A stretch of 64,000 bases of DNA, from contig NZ_CP033040.1 in assembly GCF_004293625.1 (NCBI RefSeq), positions 2,557,001 through 2,621,000 of the forward strand. The letters run 5' to 3'. The translations under genes and the position numbers were made by a program. Source of the DNA: Thiomicrorhabdus indica. GTDB taxonomy: Bacteria; Pseudomonadota; Gammaproteobacteria; Thiomicrospirales; Thiomicrospiraceae. The stretch's first letter is position 1, and the number at the start of each line of letters is the position of its first letter. Shown here piece by piece: positions 26,584-35,009 of the stretch. The notes beneath the pieces are model-generated. The model worked only from the letters and a program-made list of their open reading frames with translations, did not search any database and was not told the origin of the DNA.

Positions 26584-27612
26584 ATGAAAAAACTATTCCC
26601 CACATCTACCGTCGGAAGTTTACCAAAACCATCATGGTTAGCGGAAACAGAAAAACTTTGGCCGGCATGGAAATTAGAAGGCGATGCTCTTATTGAAGCC
26701 AAACAAGACGCTCTGCGTGTCACCTTACAAGAGCAGACCGAAGCCGGTATTGATATTGTCAGTGACGGTGAACAGACTCGCCAGCACTTTGTTACCACCT
26801 TCACAGAAAATCTTGAAGGCGTGGATTTCGAGAAACGCCAAACCATGAGAATTCGTAATCGCTATGATGCAGAAGTACCAACGATTGTAGGAGCCGTCAG
26901 CCGAAAAAAATCGGTGTTTGTTGAAGACGCAAAATTTTTACGTCGACTCACTGACCAACCGATTAAATGGACGCTACCCGGACCAATGACGATGATCGAT
27001 ACGCTTTATGACGGTCACTATAAGAGTCGTGACGAACTGGCAATGGTGTTTGCAGAAATCCTAAATCAAGAGGCCAAAGAGCTGGCAGAGGTAGGCATCG
27101 ACATTATCCAATTTGACGAGCCGGCATTTAATGTTTTTATCGATGAAGTAGATCAATGGGGTGTTCCTGCACTTAATCGGGCAGTTGAAGGACTGACATG
27201 CGAGTCCGCGGTGCATATTTGCTATGGCTACGGCATTAAAGCCAATACCGATTGGAAAAAAACGCTCGGTGCAGAGTGGCGTCATTACGAAAAAACTTTT
27301 CCGAGCATCCAGAAATCGAATATCGATATTATCTCGCTGGAATATCAAAACTCGAATGTGCCAATGGAGCTGATGGAGCTAATTCGCGGAAAAAAAGTCA
27401 TGGTCGGTGCCATTGATGTCGCTAAACATGAAATTGAAACACCCGAAGAAGTCGCCAATACGTTGCGTAAAGCACTACAGTTTGTCGATGCCGATAAACT
27501 CTACCCTTGCACCAATTGCGGCATGGCACCGCTCCCCCGCCATGTCGCGAGAGACAAACTAAAAGCGCTACACGATGGCGCAGCGATCTTGCGTAATGAA
27601 TTTTCAAATTAA
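26584..27612 (+). CDS. mesD: Core methionine synthase MesD (MetE C-terminal-like)
   Basis: Methylates homocysteine to methionine. It is a 342-aa single-barrel protein corresponding to the catalytic C-terminal half of MetE, lacking the N-terminal folate-binding half. Zinc ligands are present: H211 and C213 (VHICYG), E253 (SLEYQ) and C309 or C312 (PCTNCGM). The start motif TSTVGSLPKPSW and DGEQTRQHF are typical. With DUF1852 directly upstream it fits the MesD family, which uses an unidentified methyl donor other than methyl-folate or cobalamin. A flavin reductase follows 11 bp after the stop codon. Confidence 0.9.
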   Translation: MKKLFPTSTVGSLPKPSWLAETEKLWPAWKLEGDALIEAKQDALRVTLQEQTEAGIDIVSDGEQTRQHFVTTFTENLEGVDFEKRQTMRIRNRYDAEVPTIVGAVSRKKSVFVEDAKFLRRLTDQPIKWTLPGPMTMIDTLYDGHYKSRDELAMVFAEILNQEAKELAEVGIDIIQFDEPAFNVFIDEVDQWGVPALNRAVEGLTCESAVHICYGYGIKANTDWKKTLGAEWRHYEKTFPSIQKSNIDIISLEYQNSNVPMELMELIRGKKVMVGAIDVAKHEIETPEEVANTLRKALQFVDADKLYPCTNCGMAPLPRHVARDKLKALHDGAAILRNEFSN

Positions 27613-27623
27613 GGTGTAATTTG

Positions 27624-28301
27624 ATGTCTGCACAACTCATTCAAATTCTTGAAACCTCTTTCTTTACCGACGACATCCTATGTCTTCGGTTAAAAGCGAA
27701 TACTCCGATAGAATTTCACGCAGGACAATATATTCTTCTGGGTCTTGATCCAGAAGAATTAAAACCTTTTTCTATCGCGGCTGCCCCCGATGGCAGCGGC
27801 GAGATAGAGTGTCATATTCGCAAAAATAGACAGAGTCCATGGATGCAAGCCCTGTTTACTAAACAATCGGGAGACACACTCTATTGGCAAGGTCCTATAA
27901 ATCATGTGAGCTTAGCTAAAAATAACTCCCTGCCAACAATCTTTGTTGCCGGCGGTACCGGTTTTGCCTTAGTGAAAGCACTCCTTGAAACACAATTAGC
28001 GGATCAATTAAGCCATCCCATTCATATTTATTGGGGTGTTCGCCAAGCTGTCGACCTTTATCAACATAACTGGCTGGTTCAATTGTGCCAACAACATAGC
28101 AATATAGACTACACCCCCGTCATTTCAGAACAAGAGCACAATTGGCACGGCACAACCGGATCCGTTCATAAAAAAGTTCTGCAAGACTTCGCAAGCCTTG
28201 CAGAACATCTTGTTTACCTTTGCGGGCCTCCTGATATGCAGAAAGCAGCGAAACCGGCATTTTTAGCCGCTGGCCTAAATGAAAAAAATTTCATCTCCTA
28301 G
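27624..28301 (+). CDS. NAD(P)H-flavin reductase (Fre-like) of the MesX-MesD operon
   Basis: A 225-aa ferredoxin-NADP reductase-fold enzyme with a flavin-binding RxxS-type motif (KPFSIAAAP near residue 50), the nucleotide motif VAGGTGFALVKALLE near residue 110 and the C-terminal CGPPDM. It has no iron-sulfur domain, so it resembles Fre-type flavin reductases that supply reduced flavin to partner enzymes. In this operon it could feed electrons to an oxygen-using step with MesX (inference). The ATG at 27624 follows AAGGTG; the TTG just upstream is ignored. It overlaps the next gene by about 23 bp if the longer start of that gene is used. Confidence 0.85.
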   Translation: MSAQLIQILETSFFTDDILCLRLKANTPIEFHAGQYILLGLDPEELKPFSIAAAPDGSGEIECHIRKNRQSPWMQALFTKQSGDTLYWQGPINHVSLAKNNSLPTIFVAGGTGFALVKALLETQLADQLSHPIHIYWGVRQAVDLYQHNWLVQLCQQHSNIDYTPVISEQEHNWHGTTGSVHKKVLQDFASLAEHLVYLCGPPDMQKAAKPAFLAAGLNEKNFIS

Positions 28302-29157
28302 AAATAAAATGAAACAGCCTACCTCTGAGTTTATTAAGGGTTTCTCTATTGAAATAACCCCAAAAGGAGCTTTAAACGTTGAGCATTTCGCTGATTACCT
28401 AGAGCCTAATACTCGCGTCTATGTCACCTCTCTGCCCGGATCAGATTTTTCTGAAACCATAACGACCTGTAAGCGGTTAAAGAAAGAAGGCATGGTTCCT
28501 GTGCCGCATTTTACCGCGCGTCGTTTTAAAAATCGTACCAATCTAGAGTTCGCTCTTGCACAGGTATCTGGGCAAGCAGGCGTTAATCAAGTCTTAGCAT
28601 TAGCAGGAGCCGACAAACAGGCTGCTGGGCAATTTTCAGACACCATTTCGATGTTGGAAACCGGTCTTTTTGAAAAATATGGCATTCAATCCATCGGGAT
28701 TGCAGGACACCCTGAGGGAAATCCGGACATTGAAGAAGCCAATTTGCGGGAACATGGTTATAAGAAGATTAAATTTTCCGAAGTGACAGACATTGATATG
28801 TATATGGTTACGCAGTTTGTCTTTGAAGCGCAACCGATTATTGACTGGATTGAAAACATTCGCGACGAAGGTAATCCGCTTCCACTGGTGATTGGCATTC
28901 CAGGCATTGCTTCACTCAAATCACTTATTAGTCATGCTAGGGCTTGCGGAATTGGCGCATCAAAAACCGTCTTGATGAAACAAGCTAAAAACATTCATAA
29001 ACTGCTCTCTCTACAAGAGCCAAATAAACTTGTTCAAGATCTTGCGACATACGCAATCAACACCCCAGAGGCCAAAATAAACGGCTGTCATTTATACCCT
29101 CTAGGCGGTTTCACGCGTACAGCCGAATGGAGTCGTGCCATTGCGAGGCATTGCTAA
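28279..29157 (+). CDS. Methylenetetrahydrofolate reductase-like protein of the MesX-MesD operon
   Basis: A 292-aa TIM-barrel protein of the MetF family. Features are VYVTSLPGSDFSETI near residue 48, PVPHFTAR (the conserved PHxTxR-like strand), LALAGAD, and IGIAGHPEGNPD near residue 142, matching the MetF GYPExH region. Classical MetF makes 5-methyltetrahydrofolate; here the neighbouring synthase is thought not to use it, so this member may reduce or cleave another one-carbon folate or donate a different group. It is the last gene of the operon. A second ATG at 28309 would avoid overlapping the flavin reductase; neither start has a strong ribosome site. Confidence 0.82.
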   Translation: MKKISSPRNKMKQPTSEFIKGFSIEITPKGALNVEHFADYLEPNTRVYVTSLPGSDFSETITTCKRLKKEGMVPVPHFTARRFKNRTNLEFALAQVSGQAGVNQVLALAGADKQAAGQFSDTISMLETGLFEKYGIQSIGIAGHPEGNPDIEEANLREHGYKKIKFSEVTDIDMYMVTQFVFEAQPIIDWIENIRDEGNPLPLVIGIPGIASLKSLISHARACGIGASKTVLMKQAKNIHKLLSLQEPNKLVQDLATYAINTPEAKINGCHLYPLGGFTRTAEWSRAIARHC

Positions 29158-29272
29158 ATTCATTGCTAATCACACGAATGATCACGTATTAATTGATGAC
29201 AGTAAAACATGGTATTCAATTGAGCTATCTTCTTTAGAAATCCTAAAACGCATTTTATGCTTGCCTACTTAA
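29135..29272 (+). CDS. Possible 45-aa small protein
   Basis: A GTG-initiated frame overlapping the end of the MetF-like gene, encoding a sequence with balanced composition (for example DDSKTWYSIELSSLEILKR). GGAG lies very close to the GTG. It may be a real small gene, a remnant, or chance; no family is recognised. Confidence 0.2.
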   Translation: MPLRGIAKFIANHTNDHVLIDDSKTWYSIELSSLEILKRILCLPT

Positions 29273-29377
29273 GAAATAAAAATTGTCCATCTATGCTTAT
29301 CAAACACTTAGCAATATCTACAAGCCAATGCTAATATAAATAATAAACCTTATCATTTTCAACAAAATACTTGCCCA

Positions 29378-30355
29378 ATGAAAAATATCATCCTAACTGA
29401 TGCTGATTTCCAAGAGATGATTCCGCCAAACCCATCATGTAGCTGTAAGGTAGTTGATCAACCCTTTTGCTGTATGAAAATGAATTCCGAGCAAGTTGAT
29501 CATCAACTGTTTTTTATGCACAGCCAAACAACAACTCAGCAAGCGGTTAGAATATCTATGACTTCTGATTATTTCTCTGCTCATATCGGTATCGGTTTTA
29601 TGCTGAATGGTCAAAAAAACCATTTTTTACAAGGCTGGATAGCCCCATTGCAAATTGAAGCAAACCAGTTGATTTTTTGTTATGCGCCAATCATGAGCGG
29701 CTATACCGAATATTTCGCTAACCGTAACACGATTTCCAGTGGTTTTTACTTAGATTTAGCACTTTTAGAACAGCTATTGCAAACAGATCCACGCCCTCAA
29801 GTTCAGGCTCTATTTGAGCCAATTTACAAAGACCCAAGTCAAACTTTTCTACTTACCGCAACAATAAGCCCAGCAATGCTCACATTACTGAATGAGTTAC
29901 ACTCTCAAAAATCAATCGGACTTTTTAATGGCTTTCAACGCCGCGCCAGAATGTATGAATTATTACACTTGACCGTAGAGCAAATTATTCATGAACACTG
30001 CGCAAAAATTGACCAACTCAAATTACATACAAGTGATATTTTAAAACTGGAACAAGTAAAGACTATTTTGAATGAAAACATGCAAAAGGCTCCCAGCCTT
30101 GCGCAAATCAGCAAACAGGTTGGCTTGAATGAATATAAGCTTAAGCGAGGCTTCAAACAAATAAACCAAAAAACTATTTTTCAATATTTAACAGAACTAC
30201 GCATGCAGTACGCCGCCCATTTATTACTCCACACGAAACAACCGATTGTTGAGATTTCTCAAAAGGTTGGTTACAACAATCATGGTCACTTTTCAGCTGC
30301 ATTTCGCGAATATTTTGCCAAAACACCATCTACATTCAGAAAAGAACAAAATTAA
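29378..30355 (+). CDS. AraC-family regulator of the siderophore island (PchR/YbtA-like)
   Basis: A 325-aa transcription factor. The C-terminal ~100 residues hold two helix-turn-helix units (SLAQISKQVGLNEYKLKRGFKQ and PIVEISQKVGYNNHGHFSAAFR), the form seen in PchR and YbtA, which sense imported pyochelin or yersiniabactin. The N-terminal domain would bind the ligand; it has an unusual cysteine cluster at C21, C23, C31 and C32. It lies directly upstream of, and points towards, the FyuA-like receptor gene, so it likely activates that gene when the ferric siderophore is present. Confidence 0.88.
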   Translation: MKNIILTDADFQEMIPPNPSCSCKVVDQPFCCMKMNSEQVDHQLFFMHSQTTTQQAVRISMTSDYFSAHIGIGFMLNGQKNHFLQGWIAPLQIEANQLIFCYAPIMSGYTEYFANRNTISSGFYLDLALLEQLLQTDPRPQVQALFEPIYKDPSQTFLLTATISPAMLTLLNELHSQKSIGLFNGFQRRARMYELLHLTVEQIIHEHCAKIDQLKLHTSDILKLEQVKTILNENMQKAPSLAQISKQVGLNEYKLKRGFKQINQKTIFQYLTELRMQYAAHLLLHTKQPIVEISQKVGYNNHGHFSAAFREYFAKTPSTFRKEQN

Positions 30356-30467
30356 CTTTTCTTTCATTAAAGACTATTGATTGAACGCAAAACGTAATCC
30401 AATCCACCCTCTCTATTCAAATCGAGAGCATTTCCAACACTATTTAATCCTTATTTGAGCAGAAAAT

Positions 30468-30486
30468 ATAAATAGAAATCATTATC
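30468..30486 (+). promoter_or_regulatory. Candidate Fur box of the FyuA-like receptor
   Basis: ATAAATAGAAATCATTATC matches 13 of 19 Fur consensus positions, with a perfect right half (AATCATTATC). It lies 43 bp before the receptor start codon. Confidence 0.55.
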
Positions 30487-30528
30487 ATTCGCTTTATGAT
30501 ATTAAAGTTAATATAAGAGACAAATGAA

Positions 30529-32694
30529 ATGAACCTTCCTTTCCAACGTAAGCACTTAATTGTTTTGTGTCTAAGTATGGCCATTCCTGAATTGGCATTT
30601 GCCAGTGACGCTGCTGAAATGAGCAAAATTGCTCAAACCACTGAAACCGAATTACAAGGTGTAACCGTTACTGCCAATAAAATTGAAGAAAACATTAACG
30701 ATGTACCTCAAGCAATTACTGTCATTGATAGTTTTGATCTTGAGGAAAAAGGTATTCAAAACGTAAAAGATATCATTCACGAAATTCCGAATATGTCGAC
30801 TACTCCTATGGGAGGAAATGAAGTCGGGTTCCGTGGCTTAACAACGTCAACCTTTACTAATAACAATCCTGTTGTCATTTATATCGACGGCGTAGCAACC
30901 ACCAATTATGTAGGATTTGATGCCTCTATGGCCAACGTTGAACGAGTGGAAGTATTACGTGGGCCCCAAGGCACGCTATATGGCAAAGATGCGATTGGTG
31001 CGGTCATTAATATTGTTACTAGAGAACCTTCCAATAGCTGGCATGGAAAACTGAATACTGAACTCGGTAGCCGTAATCATAACTTTGCCTCTTTTAATAG
31101 CAGCGGTGCTTTGATAAAAGACAAGCTATTTGTGGGAATCAATGGTCAGATACAACAAGAAGATGGCTGGATTGAAAACACTTATCCTAACGTGCAAAAA
31201 AACGCCAATGCTCAGGATAAACGCAAACTTGGAGCTCATTTACTCTATAAACCGACAGATCGCCTAAAAGCCAAACTCAATATCGCCCATGAAACAAATG
31301 AAAATGGTTGGGGTGATAAATACGCAGCGCCTGCGGGCACGAACTTATCAGAGTTTAATCGTGATGATGCAGAAAAAATCGCGCGCGACATCGAAACCCT
31401 AGAAGAAACCACCATAAACTCACAAAGCCTAAGTCTTGATTACGAGGCGGATTTGTTCAATATTCAATCAACAACCGTCCATAAAAAGTATGAAATGGAT
31501 GGCATTTATGATGCAGACTCCGGCATTGACCCTCACTACATGGGGCTGACCATGTTTAATTATGCTGACACAGATACCCTCTCTCAGGAGCTAAGATTTT
31601 CCAGTAAAAACTCGATTGGATTTCGTTGGGTTGGCGGCCTTTACTTAGATAAAGAAGATCACTCACAAGCACCTTATGGCATGGAGTTTCCTGACTTTTA
31701 CGATTCCACTGGCGATGGCACAGCAGATACTTTTTACCAAAATTCTCGTATGAATGCTGAATCGAATACTGACAGCTCCACTCGGGCTGCATTTGGTCAA
31801 ATCATTTTACCCATTGCGAATAAAACTGAATTGACTTTGGGTGGACGAATTCAACGGATTGAAAAAGAGATTGATTTAAACGTTTATTACCATGAAGTCG
31901 GTGCTAGCAAAGGCAGTCCATTCTTTACTTATCAAGATAAACAAACTTGGGATACCTTTCTGCCTAAAGTAGCTCTAAGTCATAAATTAACCGATCAATG
32001 GACGACTTACGGCTCTTTCTCTAAAGGTTATATGCCAGGAGGGTTCAACTATTTTGCAAGTAATGGCGGCTCGGAAGAAAACAGTTTCAATCCACAAGTT
32101 TCAAAAAACTATGAATTAGGAATTAAAGGTCAGTTTGACGACTTAACACTTTCCGCCAACCTGTTTTATATGGATATTGAAGACACCCATGTTTACAAAT
32201 CAATTGGCACACTTTATCTAACCGATAATGCAGAAAAATCGCATTCTCAAGGGATTGAACTTGAGGCTAACTGGTTTGCCACCGACAACCTACAATTCAC
32301 TGGGGCTTTCGGTTACACCAACGCTGAATACGATGATTATGATAACGGTTACACCAACTTAAAAGGTCAAACGGTCTCTAATACACCGCGCCACACAATA
32401 CGATTAAGTGCCGCCTATAACAGTCCAAATGATTGGTATGGACGAGTTGATTTATACAATGAAGGCAGTGTTTATTATTACAACGATTACCAAAAAAACC
32501 TGGTTAAACGAGGCAGTTTTACCACTGTTGATGTTCGAGGTGGCTATCGCATAAACGATTGGGATATTTACGCCTATGCAAAAAATCTAACCGACGAAAA
32601 ATACATCACTTCTTATATGTCTAATTACAGTAAAGCACAAGCCTCTTTTGGAGAACCTAGAAGCTTTGGCTTAGGTGCTCGTTACCATTTTTAA
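30529..32694 (+). CDS. TonB-dependent receptor, FyuA/FptA-like
   Basis: A 721-aa outer-membrane receptor with a signal peptide (cut near LAFAS), a TonB-box-like region (TELQGVTVTANK), a plug with VVIYIDGVATTN and VEVLRGPQGTLYGKDAIGAVINIVT, and a barrel ending LGARYHF. Several stretches (LRGPQGTLYGK, GSFSKGYMPGGFNYF, ELGIKGQFDDLTLSANLFYMDI) read like FyuA, the yersiniabactin/pesticin receptor. It follows an AraC regulator, has a Fur-like box, and is followed by a terminator before the transporter genes. The likely ligand is a phenolate/thiazoline or related siderophore taken up from other bacteria. Confidence 0.88.
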   Translation: MNLPFQRKHLIVLCLSMAIPELAFASDAAEMSKIAQTTETELQGVTVTANKIEENINDVPQAITVIDSFDLEEKGIQNVKDIIHEIPNMSTTPMGGNEVGFRGLTTSTFTNNNPVVIYIDGVATTNYVGFDASMANVERVEVLRGPQGTLYGKDAIGAVINIVTREPSNSWHGKLNTELGSRNHNFASFNSSGALIKDKLFVGINGQIQQEDGWIENTYPNVQKNANAQDKRKLGAHLLYKPTDRLKAKLNIAHETNENGWGDKYAAPAGTNLSEFNRDDAEKIARDIETLEETTINSQSLSLDYEADLFNIQSTTVHKKYEMDGIYDADSGIDPHYMGLTMFNYADTDTLSQELRFSSKNSIGFRWVGGLYLDKEDHSQAPYGMEFPDFYDSTGDGTADTFYQNSRMNAESNTDSSTRAAFGQIILPIANKTELTLGGRIQRIEKEIDLNVYYHEVGASKGSPFFTYQDKQTWDTFLPKVALSHKLTDQWTTYGSFSKGYMPGGFNYFASNGGSEENSFNPQVSKNYELGIKGQFDDLTLSANLFYMDIEDTHVYKSIGTLYLTDNAEKSHSQGIELEANWFATDNLQFTGAFGYTNAEYDDYDNGYTNLKGQTVSNTPRHTIRLSAAYNSPNDWYGRVDLYNEGSVYYYNDYQKNLVKRGSFTTVDVRGGYRINDWDIYAYAKNLTDEKYITSYMSNYSKAQASFGEPRSFGLGARYHF

Positions 32695-32699
32695 CTTTC

Positions 32700-32721
32700 A
32701 GACTCCTAACACAAGGAGTCT
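32700..32721 (+). terminator. Terminator or attenuator after the FyuA-like gene
   Basis: A 7-bp stem (AGACTCC/GGAGTCT) with an 8-nt loop followed by TTTATTTAA, 6 bases after the receptor stop. It would reduce transcription into the transporter genes, giving more receptor than transporter. Confidence 0.75.
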
Positions 32722-32752
32722 TTTATTTAACTCATTCGTAAAGGGGGTTTAT

Positions 32753-33787
32753 ATGGTGATTGACCACAATTCATCGGAATCATGCCCGACTTATATGCAA
32801 ATTAAGCACGCCCATGATTTCGGTCAAGGACAACTACATTCCGCAGAAAAACGAGCATGGATGGTTGCAGTATTAACCTTAGTCGTTATGTTTGCCGAAG
32901 TTATCGCCGGCCTTGTTACAGGCTCTATGGCATTATTAGCTGACGGAATTCATATGGGAGGCCATGCGATTGCTCTCGGTTTGGCAGCATCAGCTTATTA
33001 CCTGTCAAGACGCTATGCACATGACCGCCGCCTTAGCTTTGGCAGTGGAAAAATCAAAGACCTAGCCGCTTATACCAGCGCTCTACTTTTGGCGCTTTCA
33101 TCTGTATGGCTTTTAGTCGAATCGATAAATAGACTTCTTAATCCACAGGCTCTTCTAGCCGCAGAGGCAATGATCGTTGCAATCATTGGCTTAGTGGTCA
33201 ATGGCCTGTCAATTATTTTATTGGCCGGTGGTGAGCATCACCATCATGAACACGGACATACCCATTCACACTGTCATTCAAATAATCATGCAAACGAGCA
33301 TAATCATGGTCACGATAATAATATGAAGGCAGCGTTATTTCATGTAATTGCTGATGCGGTTACTTCCGTTGCCGCAATTGCTGGACTAGCTGCTGCATGG
33401 CTTTGGGGTTGGAATTGGTTGGACCCTGTCATTGCATTGGTCGCGGCTATTTTGATTATCCGCTGGTCTTGGGGATTAATGAAAAACACGGGAACCATTT
33501 TACTCGATGCCGAAGCACCACAAGCTCTGCGCGTACAAGTTCAAGAACGCTTACAGTCGGTTGCCGAGGTGAAAATTAACGATCTGCATCTATGGTCAGT
33601 CGGTCAGGGTGCTTGGACTTTGGCTGCATCTCTTGTCTCCCACGAACACATTTCACCCACCTGTTTTAAAGATGCTTTAAAGGATATTGAAGGCTTGCAT
33701 CACCCCATGATTGAACTCCATATTTGCAACAGTTGTTCGTCAATTCAGCCAAGTGTAACAACCAAAGGAGCTTCGCATGTTGACTGA
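32753..33787 (+). CDS. dmeF: Cation diffusion facilitator, DmeF-like Co/Ni exporter
   Basis: An inner-membrane proton-driven exporter of divalent metals. The 344-aa sequence shows the DmeF-type N terminus (HAHDFGQG), the metal site of helix 2 (LLADGIHMGGH) and of helix 5 (HVIADAVTS), a long histidine-rich loop between helices 4 and 5 (about residues 161-186, with runs such as HHHHEHGHTHSH) and a C-terminal cytoplasmic domain. DmeF exports cobalt and nickel in Cupriavidus. The ATG at 32753 follows AAGGGGG. It sits inside a siderophore uptake operon and overlaps the MFS gene by 11 bp. It may remove metals that enter with the metallophore. Confidence 0.82.
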   Translation: MVIDHNSSESCPTYMQIKHAHDFGQGQLHSAEKRAWMVAVLTLVVMFAEVIAGLVTGSMALLADGIHMGGHAIALGLAASAYYLSRRYAHDRRLSFGSGKIKDLAAYTSALLLALSSVWLLVESINRLLNPQALLAAEAMIVAIIGLVVNGLSIILLAGGEHHHHEHGHTHSHCHSNNHANEHNHGHDNNMKAALFHVIADAVTSVAAIAGLAAAWLWGWNWLDPVIALVAAILIIRWSWGLMKNTGTILLDAEAPQALRVQVQERLQSVAEVKINDLHLWSVGQGAWTLAASLVSHEHISPTCFKDALKDIEGLHHPMIELHICNSCSSIQPSVTTKGASHVD

Positions 33788-35009
33788 CACGATGGCGCCA
33801 ACCAAAAGCAAAACCAGTATTGAAAATTGGGCTTTACTCACTGCGATTTACATTACCCAGTTTATGCCAATGAGTTTTTTCTTCGTGGCGTTAGTCGCAA
33901 TCCTGCGTCAACAAGGTACTCCACTAGAACAGCTCAGCCTAATCTATATTATTGGGTTATTCAAAGTATTTAACTTCTTATGGGCACCCTTGGTAGACCG
34001 CTTCAATTTTGGACGTTTAGGTCACTACAGAGGTTGGATGTTACTGATGCAAATCAGTACCGTTATCGCACTCTACGAGCTGAGCCAATTAGATATCGCT
34101 AACGATTTAGAGCTTATTTTTATACTCTGTATGCTGATTGGCTTGTTTGCTGCAACCCAAGATATTGCAGCGGATGCCTTAGTATATCGACTGGTTCCAA
34201 AAGAGGATCGGGGACTTGGGAATAGCATTCAAATTGTAGGCGGAATGGTTGGTAATCTATTCGGTGCAGGAGCTATTCTCATGCTCTATCCAACGATTGG
34301 CTGGGAAGGCTGTGTTTTCCTCTTAATGGCAGCCATGTCCATTTCGATTATTTTACTACTACGATTTAAGGAACCAAAATTCGTTTTTGAGCATCCGACC
34401 ATACCTGAGTCAATGAAACGACTCGGCTCTTTTTGGAAGCGACCTAAAGGTGGGCATTGGTTTGCAATTTTATTGTTATATCCACTAGGTGTAAGTTTAG
34501 CTTGGGGAATTATTACGCCAATGCTGGTTGATGCAAACTGGGGCTTGGATAACATCGGTTTTGTTGTGAATGTCATCGGCTCTTCCATCGGAATCCTAGC
34601 AGCACTATCCGCTGGTTGGCTTATTAAACATCATGGTCGTAAAAATACCATTCGAGCTTCGGTACTATTTCAATTGCCGGGTATTTTACTTTTAACCCTA
34701 ATTGCTTTAGGACATACAGACACGCTAACTGTCAGCCTGATCATCGCCTCTTTCTTTCTGACTTACACACCTGTCAGCGCAGTGCTATATACCCTAATGA
34801 TGGATCATTCTTCCAACGAAAATCCTGCCACGGATGTCGCCCTGCAGTTTAGCGTATACAGTGCAATTGGTTTTGCAGCAGCTGGCGTAGGCACTGCACT
34901 TGCAGGACAAATTGGCTACCTATCCGTATTTATTCTAGCTGCATTTGCCGTTCTTATTGCTGCACTTGCAACTTTTACCTATCCGTTTAAGGAGAACAAA
35001 AATGTCTGA
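33777..35009 (+). CDS. MFS permease, RhtX/FptX siderophore importer family
   Basis: A 410-aa inner-membrane protein with 12 hydrophobic segments. It belongs to the AmpG-like branch that includes RhtX and FptX, single-protein importers of rhizobactin and pyochelin; the motif GLFKVFNFLWAPLVDRF in the first cytoplasmic loop and ATQDIAADALVYRLVPKEDRGLGNSIQ in the second are typical. It overlaps the CDF gene upstream and the first ABC gene downstream (8-base overlap), which indicates a tightly coupled operon. It would move the siderophore or its iron complex from periplasm to cytoplasm. Confidence 0.84.
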   Translation: MLTDTMAPTKSKTSIENWALLTAIYITQFMPMSFFFVALVAILRQQGTPLEQLSLIYIIGLFKVFNFLWAPLVDRFNFGRLGHYRGWMLLMQISTVIALYELSQLDIANDLELIFILCMLIGLFAATQDIAADALVYRLVPKEDRGLGNSIQIVGGMVGNLFGAGAILMLYPTIGWEGCVFLLMAAMSISIILLLRFKEPKFVFEHPTIPESMKRLGSFWKRPKGGHWFAILLLYPLGVSLAWGIITPMLVDANWGLDNIGFVVNVIGSSIGILAALSAGWLIKHHGRKNTIRASVLFQLPGILLLTLIALGHTDTLTVSLIIASFFLTYTPVSAVLYTLMMDHSSNENPATDVALQFSVYSAIGFAAAGVGTALAGQIGYLSVFILAAFAVLIAALATFTYPFKENKNV

